Positions 1 to 9,937 of a stretch of DNA of 28,072 bases are shown here, in pieces (the first letter of the stretch is position 1; the number at the start of each line of letters is the position of its first letter). Source of the DNA: Symsagittifera roscoffensis. Taxonomy: Eukaryota > Xenacoelomorpha > Acoela > Convolutidae. Position numbers and translations under genes: made by a program. The stretch covers positions 1 to 28,072 of the forward strand of contig NW_026971573.1 of assembly GCF_963678635.1 (NCBI RefSeq). Direction: 5' to 3'. The notes beneath the pieces were generated by a model. The model did not search any database. It worked only from the letters and a program-made list of their open reading frames with translations, and had not been told where the DNA came from.

Positions 1-95
1 CACTCTTCTTATATTTCCTAGTCTCAATAGATCTACAATTACTAATAATCTTTTGTTTAAAAGTTTCAGCCAATTCTTTTTTGTTTTGTAAAGCT

Positions 96-624
96 GAACA
101 AGACTGCTCGTATCAGGGTGAAGCCCTGAATATTCCAACTGCCTTTTAGGGTCTATGATGGAGCAATTATAACATGAAAAATTAAATTTAAGAAAATAAT
201 TATGATTCTTTTTTTTTAAAGTTTGAAATTTTTTGCGAAAATCATCCCCCCACATGCATAAAAAGTACAAATTGATAGATTTCGCCCCCAGTAACAAATC
301 AATTATGGCAAATAAGCTTCTTTCAACCATTTTCGAACGATTTCTAGAAGTGATTAAATCTCCGCTTACGCGTTAATAGCGCGAAACTAATCGCGCGTTA
401 ATTGTCCCAAATTGGCCAAATTGGTATTCTTTAAACCTCCATTACTTTACGAAAAATAATCACAGGTAAAATATCTTTTCAAATTTAAGCTCCGGACAAC
501 AATGCCTTTCGAATGATATTTAGAAAAAATTCCTTCAAAAATGGCAAAAAGTCAAATTTTGTCTGAAGAAAAAAAAACCACCGGAGCACAAACATTCCGT
601 TACTTTCGTTACGAAAGTCGGAAC
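96..624 (+). repeat. ~530-bp interspersed repeat, copy 1
   Basis: First of at least seven copies of a family here called R530. The unit starts with GAACAAGACTGCTCG, followed by a short hairpin (CAGGG...CCCTG). It passes through a conserved GC-richer block (TTACGCGTTAATAGCGCGAAA, then CGCGCGTTAATTG) and ends in CGAAAGTCGGAAC. It has no convincing coding capacity; the minus-strand open frame at 485-766 lies across its tail and is not treated as a gene. The family is unnamed here. Confidence 0.8.
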
Positions 625-1103
625 GATAATCAGGTGTTAGGGCAATTTTATTTTGAACAAACACGATGACATTAACCGTAGTAACAAGAAAACCAATGTA
701 AGAGATAACCAAAATAAACCTTGTGCATTTATTAACACAAAATTGGAACCAAATACTTGTTATCAATCCGAGCGGGCTGAAAAATTAAACTACACGAACG
801 CGTTGGGAACGCATTGTTTTGCGTGTTGATTATCCCATACAGATCAAATAGCAATTTTTGAAAGGCAAAAGTTCTACGAAAATGAAGGAGTTCAGTAACG
901 CCAAGGAAAAAGCGGTGCCAAAAAAATCAAGCTTGATCACTACTTTTAAAAATTGAGCGTTTTAGAAAAGTTTTTACATTATCTATAAACTTTTGTTAGC
1001 TTGCTTGCCTGATTACTGTAATCATTTTGGGCAAATAAGAGGACCGATGTTTTTGCTCGCCTTAGCTTTACCAGGGTTGGCGTCCCAGAGATAACTTGCT
1101 GTT
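625..1103. other. Intergenic, nothing recognised
   Basis: AT-rich DNA between repeat copy 1 and the next repeat structure. I see no coding region, RNA gene or clear repeat boundary. Confidence 0.5.
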
Positions 1104-1385
1104 CCAGGCCCTGATTAGTGGCCACTTATCCATGATCAGGAAATAAATTTAGATAAATTCGCAACCAGCAAATCTCTGAGTCAACGGAAATCTCATCCCT
1201 GAATTAGCTTGAATCATCTCTGAAACAGTGATTAAATTTGAAGTTAGTGCTTGATTTGTTGTGAATCACAGCTGATTTTTGGATCAACCATCACCACACT
1301 GATTTATCTGTTTCAGTGATGCACTTTAATTTTAAACTTCAATGCAGCTTCAGGCCCTAATCAGAGGCTACTTATCCATGACCAG
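1104..1385. repeat. Small element bounded by ~36-bp direct repeats
   Basis: A 36-bp segment at 1104-1139 (CCAGGCCCTGATTAGTGGCC, then CACTTATCCATGATCAG) recurs in the same orientation at 1350-1385 with a few changes (CAGGCCCTAATCAGAGGC, then TACTTATCCATGACCAG). Between them are shorter inverted matches (GAAACAGTGAT against TGTTTCAGTGA). This may be a small non-autonomous element or a local duplication. It has no coding capacity. Confidence 0.45.
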
Positions 1386-1722
1386 CACAATAATTACTGC
1401 ACATGTTCATGGTTTATAGCTGAATCAATGATGATATATGCTGCGAGGCCGACCCGGATATGCTGTATGTTTTTTCTAGCTTCAGCCACCTCGAGCTAAT
1501 TCCATTTTTTCAATTGTTGCGAGAAAAAACAAAATTCTTGAAATTAGTTTTCGTTAACAATTATGACTTTAATTTTTTTTGTCGCAGTTGTAATTCGGCA
1601 ATGATGGAAGGCCGACAAAACTTAATCACAATTGAAGTATCTTCATTTTAATTTTGAGATCAAGGAAACAATTTGATTTGGATTTTAGGATTTTTCTTTA
1701 AAATTTTAAATTTCAACTTTAA
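1386..1722. other. Intergenic, no supported gene
   Basis: Contains a 63-codon open frame at 1460-1651 (+) with an ATG but no recognisable motif and no supporting context. I do not call it a gene. Confidence 0.4.
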
Positions 1723-2231
1723 AACAAGACTGCTCGTATCAGGGCGAAGCCCTGAATGTTCAGACTGTTTTTTGAGGTTTATGGAGCAGCAATAACAAAA
1801 AAAATTTAATATAATAAAAAAAATGTTTTTTTTTTTTAAAATTTGAAAAATTTTATAAAAATCATCATCCCACACGCCATATAAAGTACAAAAAGATAGA
1901 TTTCGCTCTTATTAAAATATCAATTATGGCATATAAGCTTTCTTGAACCAATTTGTAACAATTTTTAAGACTGATTAAATCTTCCGGTTACGCATTTATA
2001 GCGCGAAATATATCGCGCGTTAATTGCCCAAATTGGCAAAATGGCAATCTTTAAACCCCCATAACTTTACAAAAAATAGTCACAGGTAAAATATTTTTGA
2101 AGCTAAAGCTCAGGACTTCCGTCAAAAAAATTCCGTCAAAATTGGCTACTTAAAAAGTCGAAAATTTGTTGAAGAAAAAAAACCCACCGCGAGCACAAAT
2201 TTTCCGTTACGTTCGTATCGAAAGTCGGAAC
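1723..2231 (+). repeat. ~530-bp interspersed repeat, copy 2
   Basis: Same family as 96-624: AACAAGACTGCTCGTATCAG head, CAGGGCGAAGCCCTG hairpin, the GCGCGAAATATATCGCGCG near-palindrome, and the AAAGTCGGAAC end. Same orientation as copy 1. Confidence 0.8.
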
Positions 2232-2706
2232 AAAAATGGAAAGCAAACACTTCGAACACAAATATTCTGTCATAATATTGGAGAAACGGAACAAAATTTT
2301 TTACTGATATACTGAATCAAATAATTTATGTGTGTTTGCATATTGAGATTTATCCTAAAATGTCACAATAAAAGTGAAAGTGCATATCTAGTGATAAACA
2401 CAACAACATCAAAGACAACAACATTCTTTAGCCAGTGATAAAAGTTTTTATTCCTGCTACGTGTTCTCATCGAGAATATTGACCGGATTGATTATACTTC
2501 GAGCTCATCAAAAATATACTTCATTTTCAAAAAGAAAGCTCTAGTTCTCCGCTAGAACAACAGATTTGCTGATAACTTGAAAATATATACAATGGAAGCT
2601 GAATGTAAACCTCGAAAGTTTTGCTATATGATGACAACATGGAAAAATGAGCTTTTGCAATATTTAAGAAGAACGCAGGCAACAAGGACTAAACAAAACT
2701 AAACAT
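2232..2706. other. Intergenic, nothing recognised
   Basis: AT-rich DNA between two copies of the 530-bp repeat. I see no gene, RNA or repeat. Confidence 0.45.
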
Positions 2707-3219
2707 GACAAAACCCTGAATACTCTGGCTGCCCCTATCGATATAAACAGTTGGGGTAAAAAAAATCAAAAATAAATATTTTTGGCAATATCAAACATCA
2801 AGTTGAAAAAATGGAGCGTTTGAAATTATTATCTTTGCTTATCACTATCAATTTCCATTTGCTTTTTGTTCGTAAGAAAAAAGTATTTAAATATAAAGTA
2901 CAAAATGATAGATTTCGCTTGTAATAACAAATCAATTATGGCAAATAAGCTTCCTTTCACCAATTTAGAATGATATCTAAATATCCCGTGTTAATTGTCC
3001 CAAATTTGCCAAAATGACAATCTTTAAACCCTTATGACTTTACGAAAAATGATCACAGGTAATATAATTTTTCAAATTTAAGCTCAGGACATTAATACCT
3101 TTTGAATGATAAAAAAAAGTCCGGTCAAAAATGGCAATTTAAAAAGTCGAAATTTTTCTGACGATTAAAATCCACCCCGAGCACAAATATTCCGTTAGTT
3201 TTGTTACGAAAGTCGGAAC
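2707..3219 (+). repeat. ~530-bp interspersed repeat, copy 3 (diverged)
   Basis: The head is degraded (AAAACCCTGAATACTCTGGC) and the central GCGCG palindrome is largely lost. The distal part (AGCTCAGGAC, GTCGAAATTT, AAATATTCCGTTA, AAAGTCGGAAC) aligns clearly with the other copies. An older or partly deleted copy. Confidence 0.65.
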
Positions 3220-3312
3220 AAAAAGCGTTACACGCCTTTTGAATCACAGTTATTGCCTAAAAATTTATGGGTATTGAGATGTGCAATAATCCCGGGTTGA
3301 CCTCCATACACT

Positions 3313-3578
3313 AAGGCTGGTAGTCATACAATTCCATACAATTTGTCAATGAAAATGCTAATCTTACAATTCTCATTAATGGGAATTTTATGAGTAGCAT
3401 TTTTCCATAATGAAACTGTATAGTTTAAATGGGTATTGCATTTTTTTTATTTATAGCGTTGTCCAGGCTCAAATTCTTACGTAATATCACCAAAAATCAC
3501 AATGGGTGTTAAGTGTAAGAGTTCCGTCAAAAAATGAGGTCTGATTTCCCACTACGGAAATTTACAAGTACCAGCCTT
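3313..3578. mobile_element. MITE-like element, 266 bp, with inverted ends
   Basis: The ends are exact 10-bp inverted repeats: AAGGCTGGTA (3313-3322) and TACCAGCCTT (3569-3578), with weaker matching just inside. A central hairpin (AATGCTA at 3354-3360 and TAGCATT at 3395-3401, with matching sequence between) adds secondary structure. There is no coding capacity. Short CTA/TCTA flanks hint at a TA-type target duplication, but it is not clean. Superfamily not assignable. Confidence 0.5.
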
Positions 3579-3704
3579 CTAGCCATACACAAAAAGTTAA
3601 CTTTTCTTTTATATTTTTAATAATCGTCATGTTTCAAATCAGTGTTCATTCAAGTATAGTCAGATTTAGTCAATTTTTTTGAGTATTTTTGTTCAATTTT
3701 GTAT

Positions 3705-3911
3705 TCATTCGTTGACAAGCTCTTCTGACAAGGTGTCGTATTTTTTGATGGCGTCGTTCTCCAGGTTTTCATACATTTGACAGAGAGTGCAGCAGCAACA
3801 GAAGTAGCCCAGAGAACAATCCTCACCACCACTTCCATCGATATTCCTCTCACGTCTCATTTTGAACCTTTTGTGGTACAAGGTAAATAGGACGACAGAA
3901 TATTGAAACAC
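3705..3911 (-). CDS. PLAC8-like cysteine-rich protein, C-terminal exon candidate
   Basis: On the minus strand an open segment ends in TGA at 3705-3707. It contains RRERNIDGSGGEDC followed by CSLGYFCCCCTLCQ and an acidic helical tail. This matches the C-terminal half of the PLAC8 (Cys-rich) domain, in which an R-rich stretch and an I-x-G-S turn precede a DC...CC-x-x-C-x-x-C/Q cluster. PLAC8 proteins are small, membrane-associated cysteine-rich proteins of varied role. No good ATG opens the segment, so it is probably a terminal exon; a possible acceptor AAAAG|GTTC would start it at 3867. An N-terminal PLAC8-like exon lies at 27698-27932 on the same strand and may belong to the same gene. It could also be an isolated gene fragment. 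Confidence 0.55.
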   Translation of the reverse strand: MFQYSVVLFTLYHKRFKMRRERNIDGSGGEDCSLGYFCCCCTLCQMYENLENDAIKKYDTLSEELVNE

Positions 3912-4157
3912 ATAACATTAAGTCGAAAAACGCGAGTGTTAAAAAGCTTTTAAATGAACTGTTGGAATTTAAGCTTAATACATATCGCAGAAATACAGTT
4001 GGAAAATTGCATGAAGACTCGGGTCGATGTTTTGACTTTATGATCAGATTGACGCGGCCAATTTTGGTATTTCCAGCCTGCCGCGACTGAAATTGAATAT
4101 TTTAAGACCACGGCGACCAAACTTTGGTATTTTTTTGAGGACCGAGGCAATGTATCC
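3912..4157. other. Intergenic DNA with GCGACC-type decayed repeats
   Basis: From about 4050 the sequence contains scattered GCGGCC, CCGCGACTG and CGGCGACC motifs that grade into the tandem array starting at 4158. The minus-strand open frame at 3950-4204 is a by-product of this repeat and is not a gene. Confidence 0.4.
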
Positions 4158-4247
4158 GCGACCGGCGAGAACGAAGGAAAGTTAACAGCGACCGGCGCGA
4201 CCAAAGAAAAGCTAGCCGCGACCGGCGCGACCTAAGGAAAGTTCACC
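4158..4247. repeat. Tandem repeat, 30-bp unit x 3
   Basis: Three back-to-back 30-bp units start with GCGACCGGCG at 4158, 4188 and 4218. Each continues into a GA(A)GGAAAGTTAAC-like half. The units differ by only a few bases. Related GCGACC/GCGACT motifs recur at 5295-5544 and after the retroelement at 24360-24465. Confidence 0.8.
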
Positions 4248-4424
4248 CGCATTTATTTAAATGGATAAAAATTGATTATACACCCACAAATCTACAGAAT
4301 AGCATAAGTATAGAAGCATTTTATCTGCAACCATTTGGCAAACGATAATTGATTCTACACATATACAAAATTTTTCCATCAAAAATAAATGGATTTTATT
4401 GCCAAAATAATCAACTTTTCTCTT

Positions 4425-4560
4425 CTGTAAACCTATATAATATCTGTAGCTAATCTGCGTATAACCCGTGTATAATATTGAACAAAAAAACCTGTAGATG
4501 ATCTGTCTATAAACTGTAGATAGTCTGCAGATAATTTTTTACATAATCTGCATAAAATCC
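4425..4560. repeat. Degenerate ATCTGTATA-type simple repeat, block 1
   Basis: Repeated variants of ATCTGTA/ATAACCTGTATA (TATCTGTAGCTAATCTGCG, CCTGTAGATGATCTGTC, ACTGTAGATAGTCTGCAG) at irregular ~10-16 bp spacing. A second block lies at 5030-5090. Confidence 0.5.
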
Positions 4561-5029
4561 TTATAAAATTGATTAAATGAATAATTAAAATGCCTACCTA
4601 TAGGGGACGTAGCAGTTTCAAATTTTAAATTATTGATTTATTTTCATAATTGACAAAAATTTTTCTCAGTGTTATAGTGAACTGAGCTCAGCTGAAGAAA
4701 ACTGTTTACCGTAACGTACAAGTTTCATGAGACCCCTCTAAGATTATAAAACCTGAGGGTTCCCGTGGTAAAAAAAAATTTTTGTGCAAAATTTTTTCCA
4801 ATTCCATTTGAAATATCAACCATTTTTAGCGCATATTTGTGAGAAAAAAAATCAACAAAATGTTCAAAAATTGATTTAGTGCAAGTAGTTTTTGTTGCAA
4901 CTTATTGTCACAACACTGACTTTTAACTTTTATCAGATCAAATATCAGTCCAAAATGTCAACGAAAAGTCTGCAGTTTAATTTTTTTCAATTTCTCATGT
5001 TATCTGATAGGCGAGTTTGTTGAGAATAT
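4561..5029. other. Intergenic, nothing recognised
   Basis: AT-rich DNA between two blocks of the CTGTATA simple repeat. I see no gene or structured element. Confidence 0.45.
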
Positions 5030-5090
5030 GACTATATAATCTGTATATCTGTATTTAATCTGTATATAACCTGTATACGATCTGTATGTA
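5030..5090. repeat. Degenerate ATCTGTATA-type simple repeat, block 2
   Basis: About five variants of (A)ATCTGTATAT in succession (ATAATCTGTATATCTG, TTAATCTGTATATAACCTG, CGATCTGTATG). Same family as 4425-4560. The open frames across it are repeat by-products. Confidence 0.55.
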
Positions 5091-5294
5091 GTATGAATGA
5101 AATTTGTTACAGAAAAAAAAGTTTTAGAGTATTTTGATAAAAATATTATGTAGGGAAGATATGCAGAAAAAAGTTTTCGCAAGAAAATTCGTTTTAATCA
5201 AATATTAAAACTACATAATCCAAGTTTTACTATATAAAACTACAACTGATCAAAAATCTGTATATTTTTCTGTCACTACTGCAACCGCACCCAG

Positions 5295-5544
5295 CGCGAC
5301 TAATTTTCATCATGCCGCGACTAACTTTTTGACCATGGCGCGTCTAATTTTTTGACTATCCCGCGACTTATTTTTCGACCATTCCGCAGTTAATTTGAAA
5401 ACAATCCACGACTAAGTTTTTGATCATGCCGCGACTAATTGTTCGACCATGCCGCGACTAGTTTTCCGACATTCGCGACCGAGCTACTATATTTCCAGAA
5501 TCAGTCCGGGACTAGCTTTTCGACCACCGTCGGGATCGGGATAT
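5295..5544. repeat. Tandem array of ~23-bp CGCGACTAATTTTT units; retroelement target
   Basis: About nine degenerate units of roughly 22-24 bp follow the pattern CCGCGACTAATTTTTCGACCATG. The array runs up to the left edge of the LTR retrotransposon. Sequence just beyond the right LTR (24360-24465) carries related motifs in the opposite orientation (GTCGAAAAATTAGTCATGG). The element therefore landed in, or at the turn-around point of, this array. Confidence 0.75.
5541..5544. repeat. Target-site duplication ATAT (left)
   Basis: ATAT directly precedes the 5' LTR (TGGAACC...). The same ATAT directly follows the 3' LTR (...AACTCA) at 24346-24349. A 4-bp duplication suits a Ty3/Gypsy-type integrase. 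It is short and AT-only, but exactly placed at both ends. Confidence 0.7.
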
Positions 5545-5946
5545 TGGAACCTGTTCTAAACTACATTTTATTATTGGATAAATTAGATATTTTACCACTG
5601 TAAAATATTTAATATTAACCAATCATAATCCATCCAACTAACAACCCACTTATTTGTAAGTGCTGAAATTACTTCAGCACCAGAGAGATTTGAATTTAAC
5701 TTAGATATTAGTTACCTCTCCAAGAGAACTTCAGCAGTCGCAATAAGCCAGTATACTCTAGATCTATTGAGCATATCAGAGACTAGTTAAACACCCTGAG
5801 ACTAGTAGATATAAGAGTAGGATTAGGATCGGTATTAAACTAAGAAGTTGCACGAAACTATCCGGCCGAAAATAAGATAGCGTGACGAGCAGACGGTGTA
5901 CCCTATCCGAAATTACTCTATGAGTTAACCTCAAGGACCTAACTCA
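5545..5946 (+). repeat. 5' LTR (402 bp)
   Basis: Begins TGGAACC and ends AACTCA (TG...CA), matching 23937-24345. By eye there are about 13 substitutions plus a 7-bp gap within the GCTGAAATTAC hairpin (5' copy shorter). Possible promoter: TAGATATAAGAG near 5806-5817, with AATAAG near 5871 as a candidate weak poly(A) signal. Neither is proven. Confidence 0.92.
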
Positions 5947-5948
5947 TC

Positions 5949-5966
5949 TGGTGCGACCATAAATCT
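5949..5966 (+). other. Candidate tRNA primer-binding site
   Basis: Two bases after the LTR end comes TGGTGCGACCATAAATCT. TGG is the expected complement of a tRNA CCA end, and the position is canonical for minus-strand priming. I could not match the downstream bases to a specific tRNA, so only the first ~10 bases are counted as likely pairing. Confidence 0.6.
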
Positions 5967-6033
5967 CGAATAAGACCTTAATAGCTTAGAATTAACCAAA
6001 TATAGATTAGAAATTAGACAAAACATTTTCAAA

Positions 6034-6267
6034 ATGTTACACGATAATAACTTAATTGAATTGTCTCTACGACTCAATAGATCAGAGCCGATATTCCGCA
6101 CAATACTAGAACTACCCGGTATTGGAAGAAGACTTCGGACAAGAGACGATATACGACTACGTAGAAACTTACTATTTAGTTTCATGGTTGTACGGCAAAA
6201 GCCAACACAAACTTTTATATTTAGAATCTTATTAGCAATGAATTTAGATTTTCATTTGCAAACATAA
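6034..6267 (+). CDS. Small leader ORF (77 codons), possible first coding exon
   Basis: First substantial ATG ORF downstream of the 5' LTR. The ATG sits in TTTTCAAAATG, and the predicted product is basic and Arg/Leu-rich (LPGIGRRLRTRDDIRLRR), with no domain I recognise. The gag frame at 7595 has no ATG, so this ORF may be an upstream ORF or the first exon of a spliced gag message; a candidate 3' splice site (TTAACAG) lies just before the gag frame at 7597. Another AG acceptor (ATTTCAG) occurs at 6299. It may be fortuitous. Confidence 0.35.
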   Translation: MLHDNNLIELSLRLNRSEPIFRTILELPGIGRRLRTRDDIRLRRNLLFSFMVVRQKPTQTFIFRILLAMNLDFHLQT

Positions 6268-6572
6268 AATTTGGAAGTAAATCTTCATGATTATTTCAGG
6301 CGCTAAACAAAATTATTAATGTCCAATAACGATTGATAAAAAGATCTCAGATAGTTTCCTTAATTTCTGCAGTATTATATAAAACATATTTGAAAAATAT
6401 TTATTGAAAATGAAAACAAAAATTAGTAGCATGACAATAAATAGTTAGTATTTATAAATCATCCTTTTGTTCCAGCTTCATCACCTAAACATAACAGCAA
6501 TCATAAGCTCACTTACATCATTTGAAAACTAAAACTTTTTTTATATAAATTTAAATCATTTTAAATTTAAAT

Positions 6573-6675
6573 TCACTTAATTTTAAATTAGATCATCAAG
6601 GCTTATCCTTGGATCTTTATAAATTTTCTATCTCATTAATTTTAAAATCTGATCATCAACGCCTATCCTTGGATC
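6573..6675 (+). repeat. Leader direct repeat, ~43 bp x 2
   Basis: GATCATCAAGGCTTATCCTT then GGATC at 6591-6615 is repeated as GATCATCAACGCCTATCCTT then GGATC at 6651-6675. The preceding TTAATTTTAAA sequences also match, giving a 60-bp period. Each copy can fold AAGG with CCTT and is bracketed by GATC. Confidence 0.7.
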
Positions 6676-7594
6676 AAAAAGAACAATTGCGTTCCCCCAC
6701 CCACTTAGCAAGTGTCTAACGACCTCAAACGTCGATTCACTATCCAACCTTTTCAAAAGACCCAGGACTAATAGAAATTTTTAAATGAAACTATCCATTC
6801 AATTTAGGCTAAACAGGGAAGAACTTCGGTTATTCATCCTTCACTTGAACCCTCCTCTTACCAGACCCAGGTTAGATCTTAGACTTAGTAAGTTTAAAAT
6901 AGTATCTAACGAACTACTTGCGTTCTAATTATACCTGAACCTTGTGGATCGATTTACTATTCTTCAACCCTTGAACACAATCACTACCCCTAAGTAAGAT
7001 TAAGTAAGTTAACACCTTAACTTAGACTAGCCACGAAAAAATAAAAAATAATTCTCCGGAATCGATATACTTTACTCTCCAACCCTGAACAAAAAGACCC
7101 AGGTTAAGCTAACCAAAAAATTGTAAGGACTAACAGTCTAGGAAATAAAAATCACTAATAACTTCTAGCATTCCTCATCCTAAACCTTATGTCATTCACA
7201 AATTTTGGAAATAAACAAACAATCGTTTTACACAATTGTGAAATAGACAACAAAAAATACGATCTTGTAATAACCCGACATACACAAACAGTTGGATACA
7301 GTTGAAAAAGAAAAATTATAAGCAAACAAAGACAAATCACTCGAAAAAGATTTTCGAAAAATAGAAACGCATTTTCTGAATCAGAAGCCAACAGTTTAGA
7401 CGAACTATACAAATTAAAAGAATCAAAAAAATAAAAATTGCCCCATTCATGATCAATTATATTTTTCCGACTCAGAAACAAATTCAAATTCATCAAAAAG
7501 AGGAAAAAGAAGAATAAAAAACAATATAAACACAAACCAGTACACCTGTATAGTTGGAATCAACCAATTAGACACATTGATAGTTATATATTAA

Positions 7595-8996
7595 CAGTCA
7601 TCAAAAGAAAAATTGAGCCACACTCAAAGTGACGAGAGTCCAGATGAAGAAGCAGTTTTTCCCTTTCTTATAGGTTCACTCGATGATAGAGGACAAACAA
7701 GATTTTGTAAAAACTTACTCGTAAATTTGTTTGAACCAGGAATCAGTCCATGCAAAGCAAAATTTCCGGATGTAAAAATCAAAAGACAAATCATAGAACA
7801 TTATTTGAAAGACATATGTAATCTAACACAACAATACGGAATCTACACAATAGAATTGAGCACACAAAATACAGCCCATGGTAAATATGTAATTCAAACA
7901 GACGATATTGAATTACAATCTTCAAAAGTATTCATAGAATATATCAAAAGCATACAAAATCATAATTCACAAAGAGCAAACTCCATATTCACTAACGAAG
8001 TTTTTGAATAATTATAGTTATATATCTATATTAGAAAAAACAGAAGTTCAAAGTATATCATCCACCGAAACATCCAAACATACAAAAATAAGAAATAAAA
8101 TCACCGTATTTTCAATATTTCTACCTATAATCCGCGAAATTTTTACCAATAATGATGTTTCACAAAGCACTAAACATGATTTGCAAAAGATTTTAGCATG
8201 TTTTATAATAGATTATTTTACCCACAATCTAGATTTAATTTCACAAGCAGGAAAAAATTTCAGAACTCAAAATACCAATGACGACACTGTCTTTGCCGAA
8301 CAAACAGATTACGTTTGGGGCCCTGAATGGTCTCATCCAGCATTTATAAACATTCCACAAGATGTCTCGAGTCAAGCAAAAAGTACAATATCTTTTCACA
8401 GAGATTATGTAAAAGTAATACCAATAACAATTGACGCAACACCATTAAAGTATAATACATTTTTACCTGATACACGAAATAATAGCTTAAATTCAACAGT
8501 CATACATAATGAAAACCTCAATGGAACCAGAAATCTTACACAACAAGATATTCAAACACCATCACACTTCATAAATGAAGAAATCGTCCAAATAACAGCA
8601 ACAACTATACAACAAAGTATTTCAGCGATACATCCAAGTTTGACAACACCAAGAAATACAAATACATCACTAACACAGGTAACCTTACAATCAACCGTTA
8701 AACCTTCGGTTGCTCCAAAATATTCACATATGTACTATCAGACGTATAGACCAATGACAAAACCGTCAAAAACACGAAAAACGTTCACAAGAAACACTTT
8801 TGCAGAACACAATTATAATTATGCACACCAACCAAAAACAAATCAACCGCCCCAAAAAATTACACAAAATTTAAATCACGTATGTTCCCATTATTGGAAT
8901 CTTCCAAAAACATCGAACAATTCAGTAAATTTTCCAGATAATCCACAACCTACACAGGATTATAGTGAAAATTACCCATTTTTTTCAACAAAATAA
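7595..8996 (+). pseudogene. gag, N-terminal (matrix-like) part, frameshifted
   Basis: Two overlapping open segments: 7595-8011, then 8004-8996 in another frame. The first encodes an acidic start (DESPDEEA) and a compact, non-repetitive domain. The second continues as a helical region and then a long Thr/Asn/Gln/Pro-rich linker. The position ahead of the capsid-like region identifies it as gag. I recognise no family for the N-terminal domain. There is no ATG at the 5' end (a TAA at 7592-7594 bounds the frame), so translation would need splicing or a non-AUG start. The shift near 8000 lies beside a T5 run and could be a real lesion or a homopolymer error. Confidence 0.6.
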
Positions 8997-9937
8997 AAAT
9001 GAACAACATACACCATATAACACAAACTATTTATCATCTGATGACGATGATTATCATCAACCAGATGTTTTTGCACCGTATACTAAGAATATCGCAAACA
9101 GAGACCGCGACAGTCTCAACCATCTCAAAATATGAAAATTTACCCACACAATCCAACAGATATACAAAAATTCACAACAAATGCATATACAAAACCCATT
9201 TAACACACAATCTTTTCAACCAATACAGCCACAAAACCCAATGACTATGCATTCTTACCAACCGACACAAATGCAAAATGAAATACCGCTTCCTTTTTAT
9301 CTTCAGCAACATGAAATAACAAAAAATCAACTTTCAAATTTTTCACAAATGCCAAATGCCGCAGAATCACTACAGATGACTATTAATCCATACCTCATGG
9401 GTGGATTGTCAATAACATCTAATAAACCATTAATGGTATTCACAGGAACAGACCCTGAATATTCTGTAGAAGATTATTTAAATGCAGTAACAGCAAATTT
9501 AATTTTAAATGTAGGACCTGAACCATTTAATACACCACTCCATCAAAATTGGATACATCGACGCACAGCGTTAATACAAACAACACTAGATGGTGCAGCT
9601 CAAAAATGGTTTTAAGTATTACCCATAGAAATAAAATCAGATTGGAAAAGATTTACACAAGATCTTTCAAAAATCTTTGATTCTGAAAGAAACAAACAAC
9701 ATCAAAGAGTTTTATGCAACGAAATACGCAGATTACCAAATGAAACAATTAAACAATTGACAGTTCGAAACACTAGTTCGAAAAGCATATTCACTTAATA
9801 CACATGACTACAAAAACACAAAAATGACAGAAATTTTAATGATGACCCTAACACCTCAATTAAGGAAAATAGCTATAAAAAAGAGAGCATCTCATCCTTC
9901 CTCATTTCGAGAACCAGATTTAGATTTTAGAAATTAG
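8997..9937 (+). pseudogene. gag, capsid region, with stops and frameshifts
   Basis: After a frame change at a T7 run (8979-8985), the reading continues with TGA at 9133-9135, TAA at 9613-9615, a further frame change near 9760-9790 and a stop at 9935-9937. The region from about 9430 to 9930 resembles the retrotransposon gag capsid domain (PF03732-type): a hydrophobic start (LMVFTGTDPEYSVEDYL), the A-Q-K-W-F motif, then a D-W-x-x-F pattern and LPNET. The TAA falls directly after the conserved W-F, inside the capsid core. As read, capsid cannot be made in one piece. Confidence 0.65.

Larger units (their letters stand above)
5947..7594 (+). other. Long untranslated leader with internal repeats
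   Basis: About 1.65 kb between the LTR and the first gag frame. It holds the primer-binding site, a small ATG ORF (6034-6267), a duplicated GATCATCAA motif (6573-6675), and three degenerate copies of a motif built from TCGATT(C/T)ACTAT, CCAACC and AAAGACCCAGG (near 6731-6775, 6951-6975 and 7061-7100). AGACCCAGGTTAG also occurs near 6863. Such a leader may hold packaging, dimerisation or splice signals; this is inference. Confidence 0.6.

Noticed and set aside
485-766. 93-codon minus-strand open frame
   Set aside because: It covers the tail of a 530-bp repeat copy; the same region in other copies is not open and the product has no recognisable motif.
4158-4247. CRISPR-like array
   Set aside because: Units are contiguous 30-bp tandem repeats without spacers, in a eukaryotic context with no cas genes.
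7155-7535. 126-codon minus-strand open frame in the leader
   Set aside because: Low-complexity Phe/Leu-rich translation caused by A-rich plus-strand sequence; no motif, and antisense to the element.
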